Positions 34,512 through 44,091 of a DNA stretch of 64,000 nucleotides are shown here, piece after piece. Numbering within the stretch: the stretch's first letter is position 1; each line of letters opens with the position of its first letter. Origin of the DNA: Cupriavidus oxalaticus. GTDB lineage: Bacteria; Pseudomonadota; Gammaproteobacteria; Burkholderiales; Burkholderiaceae. Position numbers and translations under genes: made by a program. The notes below the pieces were generated by a model that ran no database searches, was not told where the DNA came from, and worked only from the letters and a program-made list of their open reading frames with translations. The stretch spans positions 1,898,501 to 1,962,500 of the forward strand of contig NZ_CP069811.1 of the NCBI RefSeq assembly GCF_016894385.1. Direction: 5' to 3'.

Positions 34512-37500
34512 GCCTGGGCTCCCGCCATTTTTTCGATATTTACGAGGAATGCCTTGAATTCCGGCGTCTGTGAATTGGCATCGCCAACGCCAGGCGCGAG
34601 CGTGTTGGCGAGATAGCCCTTGCGCGTCGCGCCCTCGAAGCCCCAATGGCAGGGGATGCCAACCTGCTCGACCGCCTGCCCGGCCACCTGAAGCGTGCGC
34701 ATGCGTTTGGTCACCACGGCCTTGGCCGTGATGTAGCCGCGCCTGGTCGTGATCTTCACCGTGTCGCCATGGGCGATGCCTTTGTCCGCAGCCAGCTTCT
34801 CGCCGATCTCGACGAACTGCTCGGGCTGGAGCATGGCGTTCAGATGCGAGTGCTTGGTCCAGTGGCGGAACAATTCCGTGATCGAATAGGTCGTGGCGAC
34901 ATAGGGAAACTCGGTGCGGTTGCCCATGCGCTGCGCATCGTTCTGGAAAATGCGTGCGGTCGGGTTGTGGGTCACCTTTGCGTGCAGCGGGTTCTTCGCG
35001 ATCGGGCTCTCGACCGGCTCGTAATGCTCGGGAAAGGGGCCGTCGACCATGCCTGCGGCCGAGAACAGGCGCCCCACGCCTTCGGGCAGCATGATGAAGG
35101 GGCCGGCTGGCGTGCCGGGTGCCGCGGTGAGCGGAAAGTCGGGCACGTCGGCGCCCACCCATTTCTCGCCGTTCCAATGCAGGATCTGGCGCTTGGGGTC
35201 CCAGGGGTTCCCCATCTCGTCCATCGAGGCCCGGTTGTAGAGGATGCGGCGGTTCGCGGGCCAGGACCAGGCCCAGCCCGGCGTGTTGCCAAGACCGGTG
35301 TCGGTGTTGTCGCGCCTGGCCATCTGGTTGCCCGCCTCGGTCCAGGAACCGGCGAAGATCCAGCAGTAGCTCGAGGTCGTGCCGTCGTCGCGCAGTTGCG
35401 CGAACGAATCCAGCAACTGGCCCTTGCGCAGGATCTGTTTCCCGGTGTCGTCGAATACGTCGGCCAGCGCGTAGCCGTTGGCTTCCTTGGCCATTTCCTC
35501 GGGATGGGGGCTGTAGGGATCGTGATAGGTCTCCTCGTCCCAGGTCATGTGCAATACCTGTTCCGGGCAGGCGCCGCCTTCCTTTTCGTACAGCCGCCGC
35601 AGCTCCATCATGATGCCGCCGAGAATGGCCGGATCATGCCGCGCCTCGCCCGGCGGCTGCTGGCCCGCGTAGTGCCATTGCAGCCAGCGGCCCGAATTCA
35701 CGACGGTCCCGTCTTCCTCGGCAAAGCAGTTCGACGGCAGCCTGAAGACCTCGGTCATGATCTCCTCGGTCCTGACGTCGTTGAACTTGCCCTCGTTGCG
35801 CCAGAAGTTCGAGGTCTCGGTCACCAGCGGGTCGATGACCACCAGGAACTTCAGCTTCGACAGCGCGGCCGATGACTTGTTCTTGTCGGGCATCGCTGCC
35901 AGCGGGTTGAACCCCTGGACCACATAGCCGTTGACCTTGCCTTCATACATCAGGTCGAAATAGGCCAGCATGTCGTAGCTGCGGTCCCATTTCGGCAGCA
36001 GGTCGAAGGCCCAGTCGTTTTCCGCGGTGGCGTGCTTGCCGAACAGGTTCTTCTGCAACGAGACGAAGAACCTGGGCAGGTTTTTCCAGTAGTTCACCTG
36101 GTCGGGCAGCACGGCTTTCGGCGTGGTATCGGCCAGGTATTGCTTGAGCGTCTGCTGCCTGTCGGTGGGCAGGTCCATGTAGCCCGGCAGCCGCAGCGAC
36201 AGCAGGCCAAGGTCGGTATAGCCCTGGATGTTGGAATGTCCGCGCAGCGCATTCACGCCGCCGCCGGACATGCCGACATTGCCCAGCAGCAGCTGGATCA
36301 TCGCCGCGCCGCGGATGATCTGCGCGCCGCCGGTGTGGTGCGTCCAGCCCAGCGCGTAAAGCCAGGTCAGCGTCTTGTCCTTCGCCGAGCACGAGCCGAC
36401 GATCTCGGCGATCTGCAGGAAGTCGGCCTTCCTGACGCCGGTGATCTCCTCGACCTTCTCCGGCGTGTAGCGTGAGACGTGCTGCTTCAGCAGGCTCAGC
36501 ACGCAGCGCGGATGACGCAGCGAGGGATCGCGTTTCGCGTTTCCCGCCCCGTCGCGTTCATAGTTCCAGGAGGATTTGTCATAGGCGAGCTTCTCGGCAT
36601 CGAAGCCCGAGAACAGCCCTTCGTCGAACCCGAAATCCTCGCGCACGATCAGCGACGCGTTGGTGTAGGCGCGCACATAGTCATGCTGGATCTTGTCGTG
36701 CTGCAGCAGCCAGTTGACCATGCCCATCAGGAAGGCCGTGTCCGACCCCGCCCGGATCGGCGAGAAGATATCGGCTACCGCGGCTGTGCGGCTGAAGCGC
36801 GGATCGATGACGATGACCTTGGCCTTGTTTTTGATCTTGGCCTCGATCACCCATTTGAAGCCGACCGGGTGGGCCTCGGCCGGGTTGCCGCCCATGACGA
36901 TGACGACATTGGCGTTCTTGATGTCCACCCAGTGGTTCGTCATCGCGCCGCGGCCGAAGGACGGACCCAGCGCCGAAACCGTTGGCCCGTGGCACAGGCG
37001 CGCCTGGCAGTCCAGCGCCAGCATGCCCAGGGAGCGTGCGAACTTGAAGTCCAGCACCCCCGTTTCGTTGGACGCCGCCGACGAGGCGAGCATGCCCGAG
37101 CTCAGCCAGCGGTTCACCAACTGTCCCTTCTCGTTGCGCGCGATGAAGTTCTTGTCGCGATCGTCCTTCAGCAGGCGGGCGATGCGCTTGTTCGCCTCGT
37201 CCCAGCTGATGCGCACCCACTCCTTCGATCCCGGCGCGCGGTATTCCGGATACAGCAGCCGGTTTTTCGAATGGACGATGTCCAGCAGGCCCGCGCCCTT
37301 GGGGCATAGCGAGCCACGGCTGACCGGGTGATCGGGATCGCCCTCGATGTGGAAGATGCGCGGTTTCGCATTCTTTGCGCCGTCACCGAGCGAATACATC
37401 AGCAGGCCGCACCCGACCGAGCAATAGGTGCAATTGTTGCGCGTCTCTTTCGCACGCAGCAGCTTGTAGGGGCGCACGCCGGCCGGGGCCTGCGCCCAGG

Positions 37501-37609
37501 CCGTACCCATGCCGGCACCCATGCCCAGGGCCGCGGCCGTGGCGGCAACGGGGCCTGCGCCGAGAATCTTGAGGAACCGCCGGCGTCCGATACTGGTGAT
37601 GCTTGTCAT
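34508..37609 (-). CDS. fdoG: Formate dehydrogenase catalytic subunit, cysteine variant (alpha)
   Basis: A 1033-residue molybdopterin (bis-MGD) formate dehydrogenase of the FdnG/FdoG type, exported by Tat ([12 protein letters not shown]). The 4Fe-4S ligands are Cys60, 63, 67 and 102 (CTYCSVGC...SLCPKG). At the position of E. coli selenocysteine it has Cys206 in QARLCHGPT (TGC codon at 36992-36994), followed by the catalytic His207. [10 protein letters not shown] and the [13 protein letters not shown] cofactor motifs are intact. ATG 37609 has GAGGAG close upstream. It oxidises periplasmic formate, including that made from oxalate by Oxc/Frc. Confidence 0.95.
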   Translation of the reverse strand: MTSITSIGRRRFLKILGAGPVAATAAALGMGAGMGTAWAQAPAGVRPYKLLRAKETRNNCTYCSVGCGLLMYSLGDGAKNAKPRIFHIEGDPDHPVSRGSLCPKGAGLLDIVHSKNRLLYPEYRAPGSKEWVRISWDEANKRIARLLKDDRDKNFIARNEKGQLVNRWLSSGMLASSAASNETGVLDFKFARSLGMLALDCQARLCHGPTVSALGPSFGRGAMTNHWVDIKNANVVIVMGGNPAEAHPVGFKWVIEAKIKNKAKVIVIDPRFSRTAAVADIFSPIRAGSDTAFLMGMVNWLLQHDKIQHDYVRAYTNASLIVREDFGFDEGLFSGFDAEKLAYDKSSWNYERDGAGNAKRDPSLRHPRCVLSLLKQHVSRYTPEKVEEITGVRKADFLQIAEIVGSCSAKDKTLTWLYALGWTHHTGGAQIIRGAAMIQLLLGNVGMSGGGVNALRGHSNIQGYTDLGLLSLRLPGYMDLPTDRQQTLKQYLADTTPKAVLPDQVNYWKNLPRFFVSLQKNLFGKHATAENDWAFDLLPKWDRSYDMLAYFDLMYEGKVNGYVVQGFNPLAAMPDKNKSSAALSKLKFLVVIDPLVTETSNFWRNEGKFNDVRTEEIMTEVFRLPSNCFAEEDGTVVNSGRWLQWHYAGQQPPGEARHDPAILGGIMMELRRLYEKEGGACPEQVLHMTWDEETYHDPYSPHPEEMAKEANGYALADVFDDTGKQILRKGQLLDSFAQLRDDGTTSSYCWIFAGSWTEAGNQMARRDNTDTGLGNTPGWAWSWPANRRILYNRASMDEMGNPWDPKRQILHWNGEKWVGADVPDFPLTAAPGTPAGPFIMLPEGVGRLFSAAGMVDGPFPEHYEPVESPIAKNPLHAKVTHNPTARIFQNDAQRMGNRTEFPYVATTYSITELFRHWTKHSHLNAMLQPEQFVEIGEKLAADKGIAHGDTVKITTRRGYITAKAVVTKRMRTLQVAGQAVEQVGIPCHWGFEGATRKGYLANTLAPGVGDANSQTPEFKAFLVNIEKMAGAQA

Positions 37610-37686
37610 GTCTCCTCGCCTTGCCGGGCTTGCTGACATGTCTGCCGCAGCCTCTGTGCTGATTGTTCCGCGACTCATGCAAGAGA

Positions 37687-37867
37687 CATCTTGAGCTGTA
37701 ATGCCGTTCAGTTAAGGCATCAAACACTACCGTCATTCCCGCGAAGGCGGGAATCCAGCGTCTTCACGTCCCCTTGGGGATCACGTCCCCTTCGGGGATG
37801 AAGTCACTGGGTTCCCGCCTTCGCGGGAACGACGGTGGTTAACTGAACGGCATTACATCTTGAGCTG
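37687..37867. mobile_element. Short TAATGCCG-ended mobile element, copy 1, with 12-bp target duplication
   Basis: The element is 157 bp (37699-37855). Its ends TAATGCCGTTCAGTTAA and TTAACTGAACGGCATTA are exact complements over 17 bp. Inside is the REP-like core seen elsewhere in the window, with CCCCTTGGGG-type hairpins at its centre. CATCTTGAGCTG is repeated exactly on both sides (37687-37698 and 37856-37867). There is no coding capacity, so it must have been moved by a transposase supplied in trans. Confidence 0.85.
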
Positions 37868-38215
37868 ACTCGTCGCCTTGGCCGCAATGCTGATCGCAAG
37901 GCGGTAGGCATGCGCACAGCGACCCGGAGAATCGTGCGGCAGGACCAACGCCTTTCGCCCAAAGATATCCGTCCGCCCACTTAAGGTAAATTCAGCGATT
38001 CTTTGCCGGTCTATAAGAGATTGCTTAAGTAGCGCGGCGGCTATCTCATCAGACCGGCGTGTGCACGAAGCCCGGCTGTCCCTGGAAAGGATGCGGCACC
38101 TGCATCGGCTCGCGCGCAAAGCTGTCCAGCCGGCGGCGGCCACACACGTTGAACCGTCGCACTGCGCGCACCTTTTTGTGCCTACCATGGCACTTATGGC
38201 ATGAAAAAACCCCTA

Positions 38216-38296
38216 CTGCGCCAAATTTTCCTCAATGGATGGCGCAGTTTCATAAACCGCGCCAAAATTGCGCCATCCTTTAAGAGAATTGCGCCA
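38216..38296. promoter_or_regulatory. Cluster of five TGCGCCA-type boxes
   Basis: CTGCGCCA (38216-38223) and TGGCGCAG (38240-38247) form an 8-bp inverted repeat. GCGCCA recurs at about 38259, 38270 and 38291 in one orientation. Spacings of about 11 and 21 bp put the last three on one face of the helix. This looks like a binding array for an activator between the divergent fdo operon and the hemerythrin gene. Confidence 0.5.
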
Positions 38297-38538
38297 CATC
38301 CGACATGTCCCCTGCCCACGCCGTGCTAGAGAGTTTCGCAAGGCCTCCGCAGGCCCTTTCGATCGCCGGGTAAACCGGATAAATGTGCGACGGATAAGGC
38401 TTCCGCCTCTTACGCGATCCCAGGCGCTTAGCGCCGCATTGATCTGCGTCAGACCCAAATCATGCAGGGAAACTATTGTGTCAATGAAGGTTCTGTGAGT
38501 CCCGATATCGTAGCTTGCCCAGCTTCCCAGGAGGCGCC

Positions 38539-39159
38539 ATGGCCACCCCACCCGTCACCCCGCTTCCGACCTCGGCTTCCGCCTCACTTTCCGCCCCGAG
38601 CCCGGCACCGCTTGCCGCGTGGCATACCGACCATATCCATTTCGCGTCACTGCTCGACCTGCTGGAGAAGCAGGTCAGCACCTTCCATCAGGGCGAGCAG
38701 CCCGACTACGGCCTGATGGCGACGATCATCCATTACCTGCGCAACTATGGCGATTGCGTGCACCACCCCCGCGAGGATGTCGCCTACGCCTTGCTCGTGG
38801 AGCGGGATCCGGGCACGCGGATCATCATCAGCCGGCTATTGCAGGAACATCGCGTGATCGCCACGGTTGGCGCGGAATTGCTCGAGCGCCTGCGTGAAGC
38901 CCAGAGCGAAGTCGTCACCTCGCGAGCGGCACTGGAAGCGGCCGCCGCCATGTACCTGGTGTACTACCGCAACCACCTGTCCACCGAGGAGAAACAGGTC
39001 ATGCCGCGCGCCGTCCGATTCCTGACCGAAGCGGACTGGGCGCAGGTCGCCGCCACCGACCCGGCCAGTGCCGATCCGCTATTCGGCGCCAATGTGGAGA
39101 AGCACTTCAAAAACTTGCGCGATCAGATCGACAGCGAAGCAAACGCGTCCATGCACTGA
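38539..39159 (+). CDS. Hemerythrin HHE-domain protein
   Basis: A 206-residue protein with a Ser/Pro/Ala-rich N-terminus (about 30 residues) and one hemerythrin-like four-helix bundle. Candidate di-iron ligands are in HTDHIHF (about 29-35), VHHPREDVAYALL (about 75-87), LLQEHRVI and YYRNHLSTEEKQVMP. Such proteins bind O2 or NO or protect iron-sulfur enzymes. AGGAGGC precedes ATG 38539. It is divergent from the formate dehydrogenase operon with possible shared control, consistent with a protective or redox-sensing role for that Fe-S enzyme; this is inference. Confidence 0.88.
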   Translation: MATPPVTPLPTSASASLSAPSPAPLAAWHTDHIHFASLLDLLEKQVSTFHQGEQPDYGLMATIIHYLRNYGDCVHHPREDVAYALLVERDPGTRIIISRLLQEHRVIATVGAELLERLREAQSEVVTSRAALEAAAAMYLVYYRNHLSTEEKQVMPRAVRFLTEADWAQVAATDPASADPLFGANVEKHFKNLRDQIDSEANASMH

Positions 39160-39277
39160 ACGTCGATCGCTTCGCCGACCACTAGCAAGACGATCGACAT
39201 CGAGTTGTTGCGCGACGAGTGTTTTGTCATATCCGCACGCGATCGCACTCCCAATACCCATGACCAGCTAATCGGCG

Positions 39278-40417
39278 TCAGAAGAAATGCCGGATGCCGG
39301 TCCTCAGCAACAGCTGGTTCCGATTGGAGGAGACATTGGCCGCACCGGCGATATAAGCGGTATCGAGGATCGTACCGGTGGCGTCGCCGCCCACGCGCTG
39401 GTACATCCCCTGCAGATAGACATCGGTCCGCTTCGACAGCTGGTAATCCGCCATCATGCCGATCGAATGGTAAGCGGGATGCTGCTTGCCGGATGCCGCA
39501 TTGACGCTGGCGCGCGTATAGGTGTACATCACCCCCGCCCAGTACGAGGCGCCAAACTGGTATTTGGCGTTGACCTCGAAGTTCTGGAACCTGAGTGAAG
39601 ACAGCGTCCCCACCGGCGGGACGATCGGCCCGACATAGCCGGAGCTTTGCGGATTTTCCACATCGGTATTGGAGTACACCGCTCCCAGCGCTGCCTTGCC
39701 GATGGAGTAGGTGGCCCCGGCACCATAGATCCTCAGCCTGCTGCCCAGCAGGTTCTGGTCACCGCTGTTGTTGATGGCACCGTAGGACGTGGCAGACGGA
39801 TTGTCGGCCCGCAGATAGGCCGCCGACACGACCAACCCGCCATTGGCATATTGGCCGCCAACGCTGTACTGGCGGTTATTCGACCAGCTGGCGTCATCGC
39901 TGAAGCTGTACGTTGCGCCGAATTTCAGGCCGCCCAGCGTGGGGCTGGTGTACTTGATGGTGTTATTGACGCGGAATGTGTTGATCAGGTTGTCGTTATC
40001 GTACGGGTGGGCAAACATGTAGCCGCCCCACGTGCCACCCGCGGAATTCTGCGCCAGGAAGTCGACCACCGAATCATATTGCCGGCCGGCGGTGAGCGCA
40101 CCCACGCTGTCGCTGGAAAGGCCCACGTATGCCTGGCGTCCGAACAGCAGCCCGCCCTGGAACGCGCGGCCGCTATCCACGTCGAACCCGTTCTCAAGCT
40201 GGAACACGGCCTTGACGCCGCCGCCCAGGTCCTCCGTCCCCTTGAGACCCCAGCGGCTGCCATGCGGAAATCCGCTTGCCATCTCCACCATGCCGTGGCC
40301 ACCGACGTTGCTCGTATAGTTGAGGCCCTCGTCGAGCACCCCATACAAGGTCACCGAGCCCTGTGCGAATGCCGGCGCGGACAACGCACACAGCAAGGCG
40401 GACAACCGAATCTTCAT
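39278..40417 (-). CDS. Gram-negative porin (OmpC/OpcP-like)
   Basis: A 379-residue outer-membrane trimeric porin of the Burkholderiales type. A Sec signal (MKIRLSALLCALSAPAFAQG) is cleaved before QGSVTLYGVLDEGLNYTSN. The sequence then shows amphipathic beta strands with SRWGLKGTEDLGGGVKAVFQLENGF and GRQAYVGLSS, ending in RTGIRHFF with the terminal Phe needed for outer-membrane assembly. ATG 40417 has GGGGAGAC upstream; two earlier in-frame ATGs lie before the signal. It may serve uptake for the adjacent catabolic operon. Confidence 0.92.
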   Translation of the reverse strand: MKIRLSALLCALSAPAFAQGSVTLYGVLDEGLNYTSNVGGHGMVEMASGFPHGSRWGLKGTEDLGGGVKAVFQLENGFDVDSGRAFQGGLLFGRQAYVGLSSDSVGALTAGRQYDSVVDFLAQNSAGGTWGGYMFAHPYDNDNLINTFRVNNTIKYTSPTLGGLKFGATYSFSDDASWSNNRQYSVGGQYANGGLVVSAAYLRADNPSATSYGAINNSGDQNLLGSRLRIYGAGATYSIGKAALGAVYSNTDVENPQSSGYVGPIVPPVGTLSSLRFQNFEVNAKYQFGASYWAGVMYTYTRASVNAASGKQHPAYHSIGMMADYQLSKRTDVYLQGMYQRVGGDATGTILDTAYIAGAANVSSNRNQLLLRTGIRHFF

Positions 40418-40461
40418 CTTTGTCTCCCCGGACATATTCTTGTCCTGTTTATGCATGGATT

Positions 40462-41421
40462 TCACTGCCCACGGGCACGCTCACGCGCTGTGCCCGGTTC
40501 CGGCGCGGCCGGTGTTCTGGAACGTTGTCCGCGCGTGGCGAGCCAGCACAGGACGGAGCCGGCGCAGACCATGGATGCGCCCTTCCAGAACGCGATCGAC
40601 AGCGGCGTGCGCAACAGCATGGCCGCCAGCGCAGCGGAGAGGACCGGGATGAAATAGGAGGCGCCTGCAAGCACCGTGACGTTGCCGTGCAGGATGCCGA
40701 CGTTCCACGCCGCATAGCCGAACCCCATCGCGGAGGCAGCCAGCGCCAGATACAGGATGGCCTGATAGCTGAACACCATCGCGCCGCCGTCGCCGGTGAA
40801 ATACTTGATCCACAGGGTCAGTGCCGTCAGCATGAAGAACAGCGTGATGCCATTCTTGCCGCCCGCGATCCGGCTGGTCACGGTGCAATAGGCGGCCCAG
40901 ATCACGGCGCCCGAGAAGGCCAGCCCGTAGCTGAGCGGGTTGTCCTGGATATTTGCCGCCATCCCGGCAAAGTCCAGTCCCTGGTCGCCGCCAAGTACCC
41001 AGCAGATGCCAAGAATGGCAATCGAGAAACCGGGAACGATCAGCAGGTTCGATTTCTGGCCGTTGAACGCAATGGCGCACAACATGGTGAAGCTCGGCCA
41101 CAGGTAGTTGACCATGCCGACCTCGATGGCCTGCCTGGCGCTGTTGGCATAGCCGATGGACAGGGACAGGCACAGTTCGTAGGAAACGAACAGGATGCTT
41201 CCCCAGACGAGGTAGCGCCGGGGAAATTCACTCGGCCTGGCGAAACCGACGGTCAACCAGAGCAAGGCGGAGGCAACGGTATACATCATGGCCGCGCCGC
41301 CGGTTGCGCCAAGGCTTTCACTGACGCCACGAATCAGGCCGACGATCGAACTCCATAACAGGATCGCGACAAGCCCGATGAGTGTTGCCTGACGCCTGCT
41401 TCGGATGACACCTGCTTGCAT
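40462..41421 (-). CDS. YddG-like aromatic amino acid exporter (DMT family)
   Basis: A 319-residue EamA/DMT transporter with ten helices. The start TLIGLVAILLWSSIVGLIRGVSESLG and VNYLWPSFTMLCAIAFNGQK resemble the YddG aromatic amino-acid/paraquat exporters. The last 20 residues are charged and disordered (RTPAAPEPGTARERARG). The porin follows 44 bp downstream, so they may form a transcription unit. A mobile element sits 35 bp upstream of the start and could affect the promoter. Confidence 0.85.
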   Translation of the reverse strand: MQAGVIRSRRQATLIGLVAILLWSSIVGLIRGVSESLGATGGAAMMYTVASALLWLTVGFARPSEFPRRYLVWGSILFVSYELCLSLSIGYANSARQAIEVGMVNYLWPSFTMLCAIAFNGQKSNLLIVPGFSIAILGICWVLGGDQGLDFAGMAANIQDNPLSYGLAFSGAVIWAAYCTVTSRIAGGKNGITLFFMLTALTLWIKYFTGDGGAMVFSYQAILYLALAASAMGFGYAAWNVGILHGNVTVLAGASYFIPVLSAALAAMLLRTPLSIAFWKGASMVCAGSVLCWLATRGQRSRTPAAPEPGTARERARGQ

Positions 41422-41444
41422 TGAAATGATGACCTTATAAGGGA

Positions 41445-41548
41445 CGGTGGAGGGACTAATGCCGTTCAGTTAAGGCATCAAACACTACCGTCATTCCCGC
41501 GCAGGCGGGAACGACGGTGGTTAACTGAACCGTATTACGGTGGAGGAC
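41445..41548. mobile_element. Short TAATGCCG-ended mobile element, copy 2 (internally shortened)
   Basis: The element spans 41457-41537 (81 bp). The left end is identical to copy 1; the right end reads GTTAACTGAACCGTATTA with two changes. Most of the core is missing: CGTCATTCCCGCG joins directly to CAGGCGGGAACGACGG. Flanks are CGGTGGAGGGAC (41445-41456) and CGGTGGAGGAC (41538-41548), a target duplication apart from one G. It lies between the aldehyde dehydrogenase stop and the yddG-like start. Confidence 0.8.
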
Positions 41549-41629
41549 AGGATGCCGGCGCCGACTCCGGCGAGCCGCGCATGATACGCGTATTGCGATG
41601 CGGCCGGCATCGCGCGAGCGCCATTTCAC

Positions 41630-43138
41630 TCAGCCGTGGCCTGCCTGGCCCGGTACGTCGATCCAGATGGTCTTCTGCTCGGTGTACTGGTCATGCGCCC
41701 AGATCGATTTATCCCGGCCGCCGAAGCCCGACTCCTTGTAGCCACCGAACGGCGTGGTGATGTCACCCTCGCCGAAGCAGTTCACCGTCACCACGCCCGC
41801 ACGGATTTCCCGCGACAGCCGGATCGCGTGATTCAGGTTGCTCGTATAGACCGAGGCCGCGAGTCCGTAGACGGAGTCGTTCGCCAGCGCGATGGCTTCG
41901 TCCACGCTGTTGAAGGTCGTGACCGAAAGGATGGGACCGAAGATCTCTTCCCTGAACAGCTTGCTGTCCTGGCCCACGCCGTCGACCACCGTCGGCTCGA
42001 CGAAAATGCCGCCCGCCGTGCCGCCGCCGAAGGCCACGCGCAGCTGCTCGATGCCGGCCTGCTCCAGATACGAGCGCACCTTGCCGAAATGGGCTTCGCT
42101 GACCAGCGCACCGATCCGATGCTCCGGATCGAGGGGATTGCCCATCTTCCATTCGCGCATGTGGACACCGATGCGCGACAACAGCGCATCCTTGATGTCG
42201 GCATGGACGATCAGGCGAGACGAGGCCGAACAGTTCTCGCCCATGTTCCAGAAGGCACCGTTGACCACGTGCTGCGCGACGACATCGAGATCCCCGACAT
42301 CGCTCAGCACCACCGCGGGATTCTTGCCGCCGCACTCAAGCACGATGCGCTTCAGGTTCGAATCCGCCGCGTACCTGAGGAACAGCCGGCCGGTAGCCGT
42401 CGAACCGGTGAAGCTGACCATGGAGACATCCATGTGCATCCCCAGCGGCTCGCCCACCTCCTTGCCGCCGCCAGGCAGCACATTGAACACGCCGGCGGGC
42501 ACACCGGCCTCATGCGCAAGCTCGGCCACGCGCAATGCCGTCAGCGTGGTTTCCTTGGCGGGCTTGACGATGATCGAGCAGCCCGCGGCCAGCGAAGGGC
42601 CGATCTTCCACGCCAGCATCAGCAGCGGGAAGTTCCAGGGCAGCACGAGGCCGACCACGCCGATGGGCTCGCGCACTACCAGCGACAACGCGCCCGCCCC
42701 GACCGGTGCCGTGCTGTCGTAGATCTTGTCGATCAGTTCGGCGTGCCAGCGGATCGTATGGATGGTCTCGGGAATGTCGGTGTTCTGGCATTCGCGGATC
42801 GGCTTGCCGCTGTCGAGGCTTTCCATCACCGCCAATTCATGCGCGTGCCGCTCCACCAGGTCGGCAAAGCGCAGCAGCACGGCCTTGCGCTCGGACGGGG
42901 AGCGGCGGTGCCAGCGCCCGTCCTCGAATGCGGCCTTGGCCTTCGCTACCGCGATGTCGACATCGCGCGCATCACAGGCCGCGATACTGGCCAGCACTTC
43001 GCCGGTTGCGGGATTGGTGGTCTGGAACGTCGCGCCCGACACCGCGGGCACCCAGGCGCCATCGACAAACGCCTGCGTCGGCAGTGCGATATCCCGGGCG
43101 ATCGCGGCATATTCCGCTGCTGTCAGTAGCCGCGCCAT
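41630..43138 (-). CDS. NAD(P)-dependent aldehyde dehydrogenase, PuuC-like
   Basis: A 502-residue class-3-fold ALDH oxidising an aldehyde to the acid. It has VLPWNFPLLMLAWKIGPSLAAG (about 160-182), FTGSTATGRL, the general base glutamate in LECGGKNPAV and the catalytic cysteine in WNMGENCSASSRL. EIFGPILSV and PFGGYKESGFG complete the pattern. The closest type by eye is gamma-glutamyl-gamma-aminobutyraldehyde dehydrogenase. ATG 43138 overlaps the dapA-like stop by one base set (ATGA). It is the last gene of the operon. Confidence 0.9.
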   Translation of the reverse strand: MARLLTAAEYAAIARDIALPTQAFVDGAWVPAVSGATFQTTNPATGEVLASIAACDARDVDIAVAKAKAAFEDGRWHRRSPSERKAVLLRFADLVERHAHELAVMESLDSGKPIRECQNTDIPETIHTIRWHAELIDKIYDSTAPVGAGALSLVVREPIGVVGLVLPWNFPLLMLAWKIGPSLAAGCSIIVKPAKETTLTALRVAELAHEAGVPAGVFNVLPGGGKEVGEPLGMHMDVSMVSFTGSTATGRLFLRYAADSNLKRIVLECGGKNPAVVLSDVGDLDVVAQHVVNGAFWNMGENCSASSRLIVHADIKDALLSRIGVHMREWKMGNPLDPEHRIGALVSEAHFGKVRSYLEQAGIEQLRVAFGGGTAGGIFVEPTVVDGVGQDSKLFREEIFGPILSVTTFNSVDEAIALANDSVYGLAASVYTSNLNHAIRLSREIRAGVVTVNCFGEGDITTPFGGYKESGFGGRDKSIWAHDQYTEQKTIWIDVPGQAGHG

Positions 43139-44046
43139 CAGACCTTCCCCTCGACGACCGCAGCGACATCCTGCCTGAGCCTGGCAACGATCGCCTGCAA
43201 CGCGTGCTGCTCGTCTTCGTCGAGCCCCTGCAGCGGCGCACGGACGCCGCCCGGGCGCAGGCCTGCGAGCTGGCAGCCGAACTTGATGGACTGCACGAAC
43301 TTGCCACCCTCCAGGAAGTCCATCAGCGGCAGCATCGCAGCCATGATGCGGCGGCCCTTGTCGAAATCCTTCTCGACAGCACAGGCCTCGTAGAGCGCGA
43401 TATGCTCGCGCGGGATAAAGTTCGAGCCGGCGCAGACCCAGCTGCGCGCGCCCCAGGCAAAGAACTCCAGCGCCTGGTCGTCCCAGCCGCACGAAATATC
43501 GATGTTCCTGAACTCCGTGGCCAGCATATGCAGCTGTGCCGCCTGGCCCGAGCTCTCCTTGATGGCCACGAAGTTGCCGGAAGCCGCCGAGACCGTGCGG
43601 AAGAACTCACGGCCCATCGACACGCCCATCCGGCCGGGGTAGTTGTAGAGCATGACGGGCAGCCCGGCGGCGCGGTCGACGGCGAGCGCGTGCGCGGCGT
43701 TTTCCTGCTCGGTGGGCAGCGCGTACGGCGGCGAGCCAACCAGGATGGCATCGGCGCGAATGGCCCTGGCCGCCTTCGCATACTCGACCGAATCCTCGGT
43801 GCGCACCGCGCCCGTGCCGACAACCAGCGGCACGCGCGTGCCGATGACCTCCCTGGCCAGCGCGGCAAGGTCGAGGCGCTCCTGCGCCGTATGTGCGTAG
43901 TATTCGCCGGTCGAGCCCCCGATGATGATGCCGTGGACCTTGGCTTCGATCAGGGATTCGAGGACTTCCGCAAAGGCGGTGTTGTCGATCTTGCCTGCCG
44001 CCGTCAAAGGCGTAATGGCAGGGGTATAGATGCCTTCGAATTTCAT
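43138..44046 (-). CDS. DapA-family aldolase/dehydratase
   Basis: A 302-residue class I TIM-barrel enzyme of the dihydrodipicolinate synthase/N-acetylneuraminate lyase superfamily. The phosphate/carboxylate-type loop GGSTGEYY is at about 44-51. The catalytic tyrosine is in VMLYNYPGR (about 131-139) and the Schiff-base lysine is in VAIKESSG (about 160-167). Substrates range from 2-oxo acids to Pyr4H2C of hydroxyproline degradation. Next to an FAD oxidoreductase and an ALDH it may deaminate or dehydrate the imine product before aldehyde oxidation; this is inference. Confidence 0.88.
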   Translation of the reverse strand: MKFEGIYTPAITPLTAAGKIDNTAFAEVLESLIEAKVHGIIIGGSTGEYYAHTAQERLDLAALAREVIGTRVPLVVGTGAVRTEDSVEYAKAARAIRADAILVGSPPYALPTEQENAAHALAVDRAAGLPVMLYNYPGRMGVSMGREFFRTVSAASGNFVAIKESSGQAAQLHMLATEFRNIDISCGWDDQALEFFAWGARSWVCAGSNFIPREHIALYEACAVEKDFDKGRRIMAAMLPLMDFLEGGKFVQSIKFGCQLAGLRPGGVRAPLQGLDEDEQHALQAIVARLRQDVAAVVEGKV

Positions 44047-44091
44047 GGTTTCTCCGTGGAGTCAGGAAGGAGTTTGGTAAGGGGGAGCGGC

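Larger units (their letters stand above)
37610..38538. other. fdoG-hemerythrin intergenic region
   Basis: About 930 bp without a supported gene. It holds a mobile element (37699-37855), a cluster of TGCGCCA boxes (38216-38296), and short frames without recognisable products. One is a 111-codon minus frame ending at 37853 that runs into the mobile-element end. Confidence 0.6.

Noticed and set aside
36980..37000. Selenocysteine codon and SECIS in fdoG
   Set aside because: The codon is TGC, not TGA, and the frame is uninterrupted.
37853..38188. Minus-strand ORF of 111 codons downstream of fdoG promoter region
   Set aside because: Its end lies in the mobile element's target duplication and terminal repeat. 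There is no domain or start signal.
38180..38210. Sigma-54 promoter (TGGCACTTATGGCATG)
   Set aside because: The GG and GC elements are two bases too close for a -24/-12 promoter.
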